Shown here: one piece after another, positions 63,869 through 64,000 of the stretch
Layout: each line of letters starts with the position of its first letter
Numbering within the stretch: the first letter of the stretch is position 1
Source of the DNA: Pectobacterium peruviense
Lineage (GTDB): Bacteria; Pseudomonadota; Gammaproteobacteria; Enterobacterales; Enterobacteriaceae
Length of the DNA: 64,000 nucleotides
Direction: 5' to 3'
Assembly: GCF_002847345.1 (NCBI RefSeq)
Contig: NZ_LXFV01000020.1
Span: forward strand, 1-64,000
Program-made: the position numbers and the translations under genes
The notes under the pieces: model-generated
Seen by the model: only the letters and a program-made list of their open reading frames with translations
What the model was told of the DNA's origin: nothing
Database searches by the model: none

Positions 63869-64000
63869 TTACATACGGCTCAGTGAGCCACGGCGATACA
63901 GATTACGCCGGATACGATTCAAGCCAGGCTTCGGCCTTTTCGGTTCATCCAAACTAGCCAGCACCAACTCCAGTACGCGCTCCGCAACTTCACGATGGCG
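63869..64000 (-). CDS. cra: Catabolite repressor/activator Cra (FruR), 3' part
   Basis: The last 43 codons of a gene that runs off the end of the window. The frame reads [20 protein letters not shown] and continues to [13 protein letters not shown]-stop, matching the C terminus of E. coli Cra ([20 protein letters not shown] ... LYRRGVLSRS). Cra is a LacI-family regulator of carbon flow that responds to fructose 1-phosphate. As in E. coli it lies upstream of mraZ on the same strand, but alaE is placed between them. Only the C-terminal domain tail is visible, with no DNA-binding part. Confidence 0.92.
   Translation of the reverse strand, partial: RHREVAERVLELVLASLDEPKRPKPGLNRIRRNLYRRGSLSRM

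Overview
The window reads as chromosomal DNA of a gammaproteobacterium of the order Enterobacterales, most likely a soft-rot bacterium of the Pectobacterium type. The protein sequences and gene order follow the E. coli 0-3 minute region closely (acnB, lpd-aceFE-pdhR, aroP, ampED, nadC, ppdD-hofBC, guaC, coaE-zapD-yacG, mutT-secA-secM, lpxC, the complete dcw cell-wall/division cluster, mraZ, cra). The genus is an inference from overall resemblance and from plant-associated accessory genes (GH43 arabinosidase with a GPH sugar symporter); it was not tested by any search.

Layout. 1-3.4 kb: yacL and acnB on the minus strand. 3.6-18.2 kb: an accessory block between acnB and lpd, holding an exported DUF3060 protein, an RtcB-family RNA ligase opposite a two-cysteine ArsR repressor of the YgaV/BigR type, a FepA-like catecholate siderophore receptor opposite an AraC-type regulator, an MmgE/PrpD-family protein, an unidentified large lipoprotein, a secreted alpha/beta hydrolase, and a serine hydrolase/MFS exporter pair opposite a LysR regulator. 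18.2-25.4 kb: the pyruvate dehydrogenase operon pdhR-aceE-aceF-lpd with a full PdhR operator. 26.0-31.4 kb: aroP (with TyrR-like boxes), a sugar symporter/GH43 operon, and ampDE. 31.6-37.1 kb: tsx behind a consensus CRP site, nadC, and the type IV pilus genes ppdD-hofB-hofC. 37.2-44.6 kb: guaC, coaE, zapD, yacG, mutT, secA, secM, and a DUF721/DciA gene that is not present at this place in E. coli. 44.6-62.6 kb: lpxC and the dcw cluster (transcribed mraZ to lpxC on the minus strand). 63.4-64 kb: alaE and the 3' end of cra.

How the genes work together. The pyruvate dehydrogenase genes sit near acnB, so the window carries much of the entry to the TCA cycle. The dcw genes form one tightly packed transcription unit driven from a sigma-70 type promoter with MraZ boxes, making peptidoglycan precursors (MurE, F, D, C, G, MraY, Ddl) and the divisome (FtsL, I, W, Q, A, Z). 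SecM senses secretion status for SecA.

The most notable observation is in ftsQ. Its reading frame is closed by an in-frame TAA inside a degenerate 15-18 bp repeat, and the same frame continues for 18 more codons that resemble the E. coli FtsQ tail and end in a TGA overlapping the ftsA start (ATGA). Other points worth checking are a variant SecM arrest motif, the retained DciA gene, a hairpin covering the nadC ribosome binding site, and a 62-base nested palindrome between pdhR and aceE. I saw no rRNA, tRNA, CRISPR array, insertion sequence or prophage.
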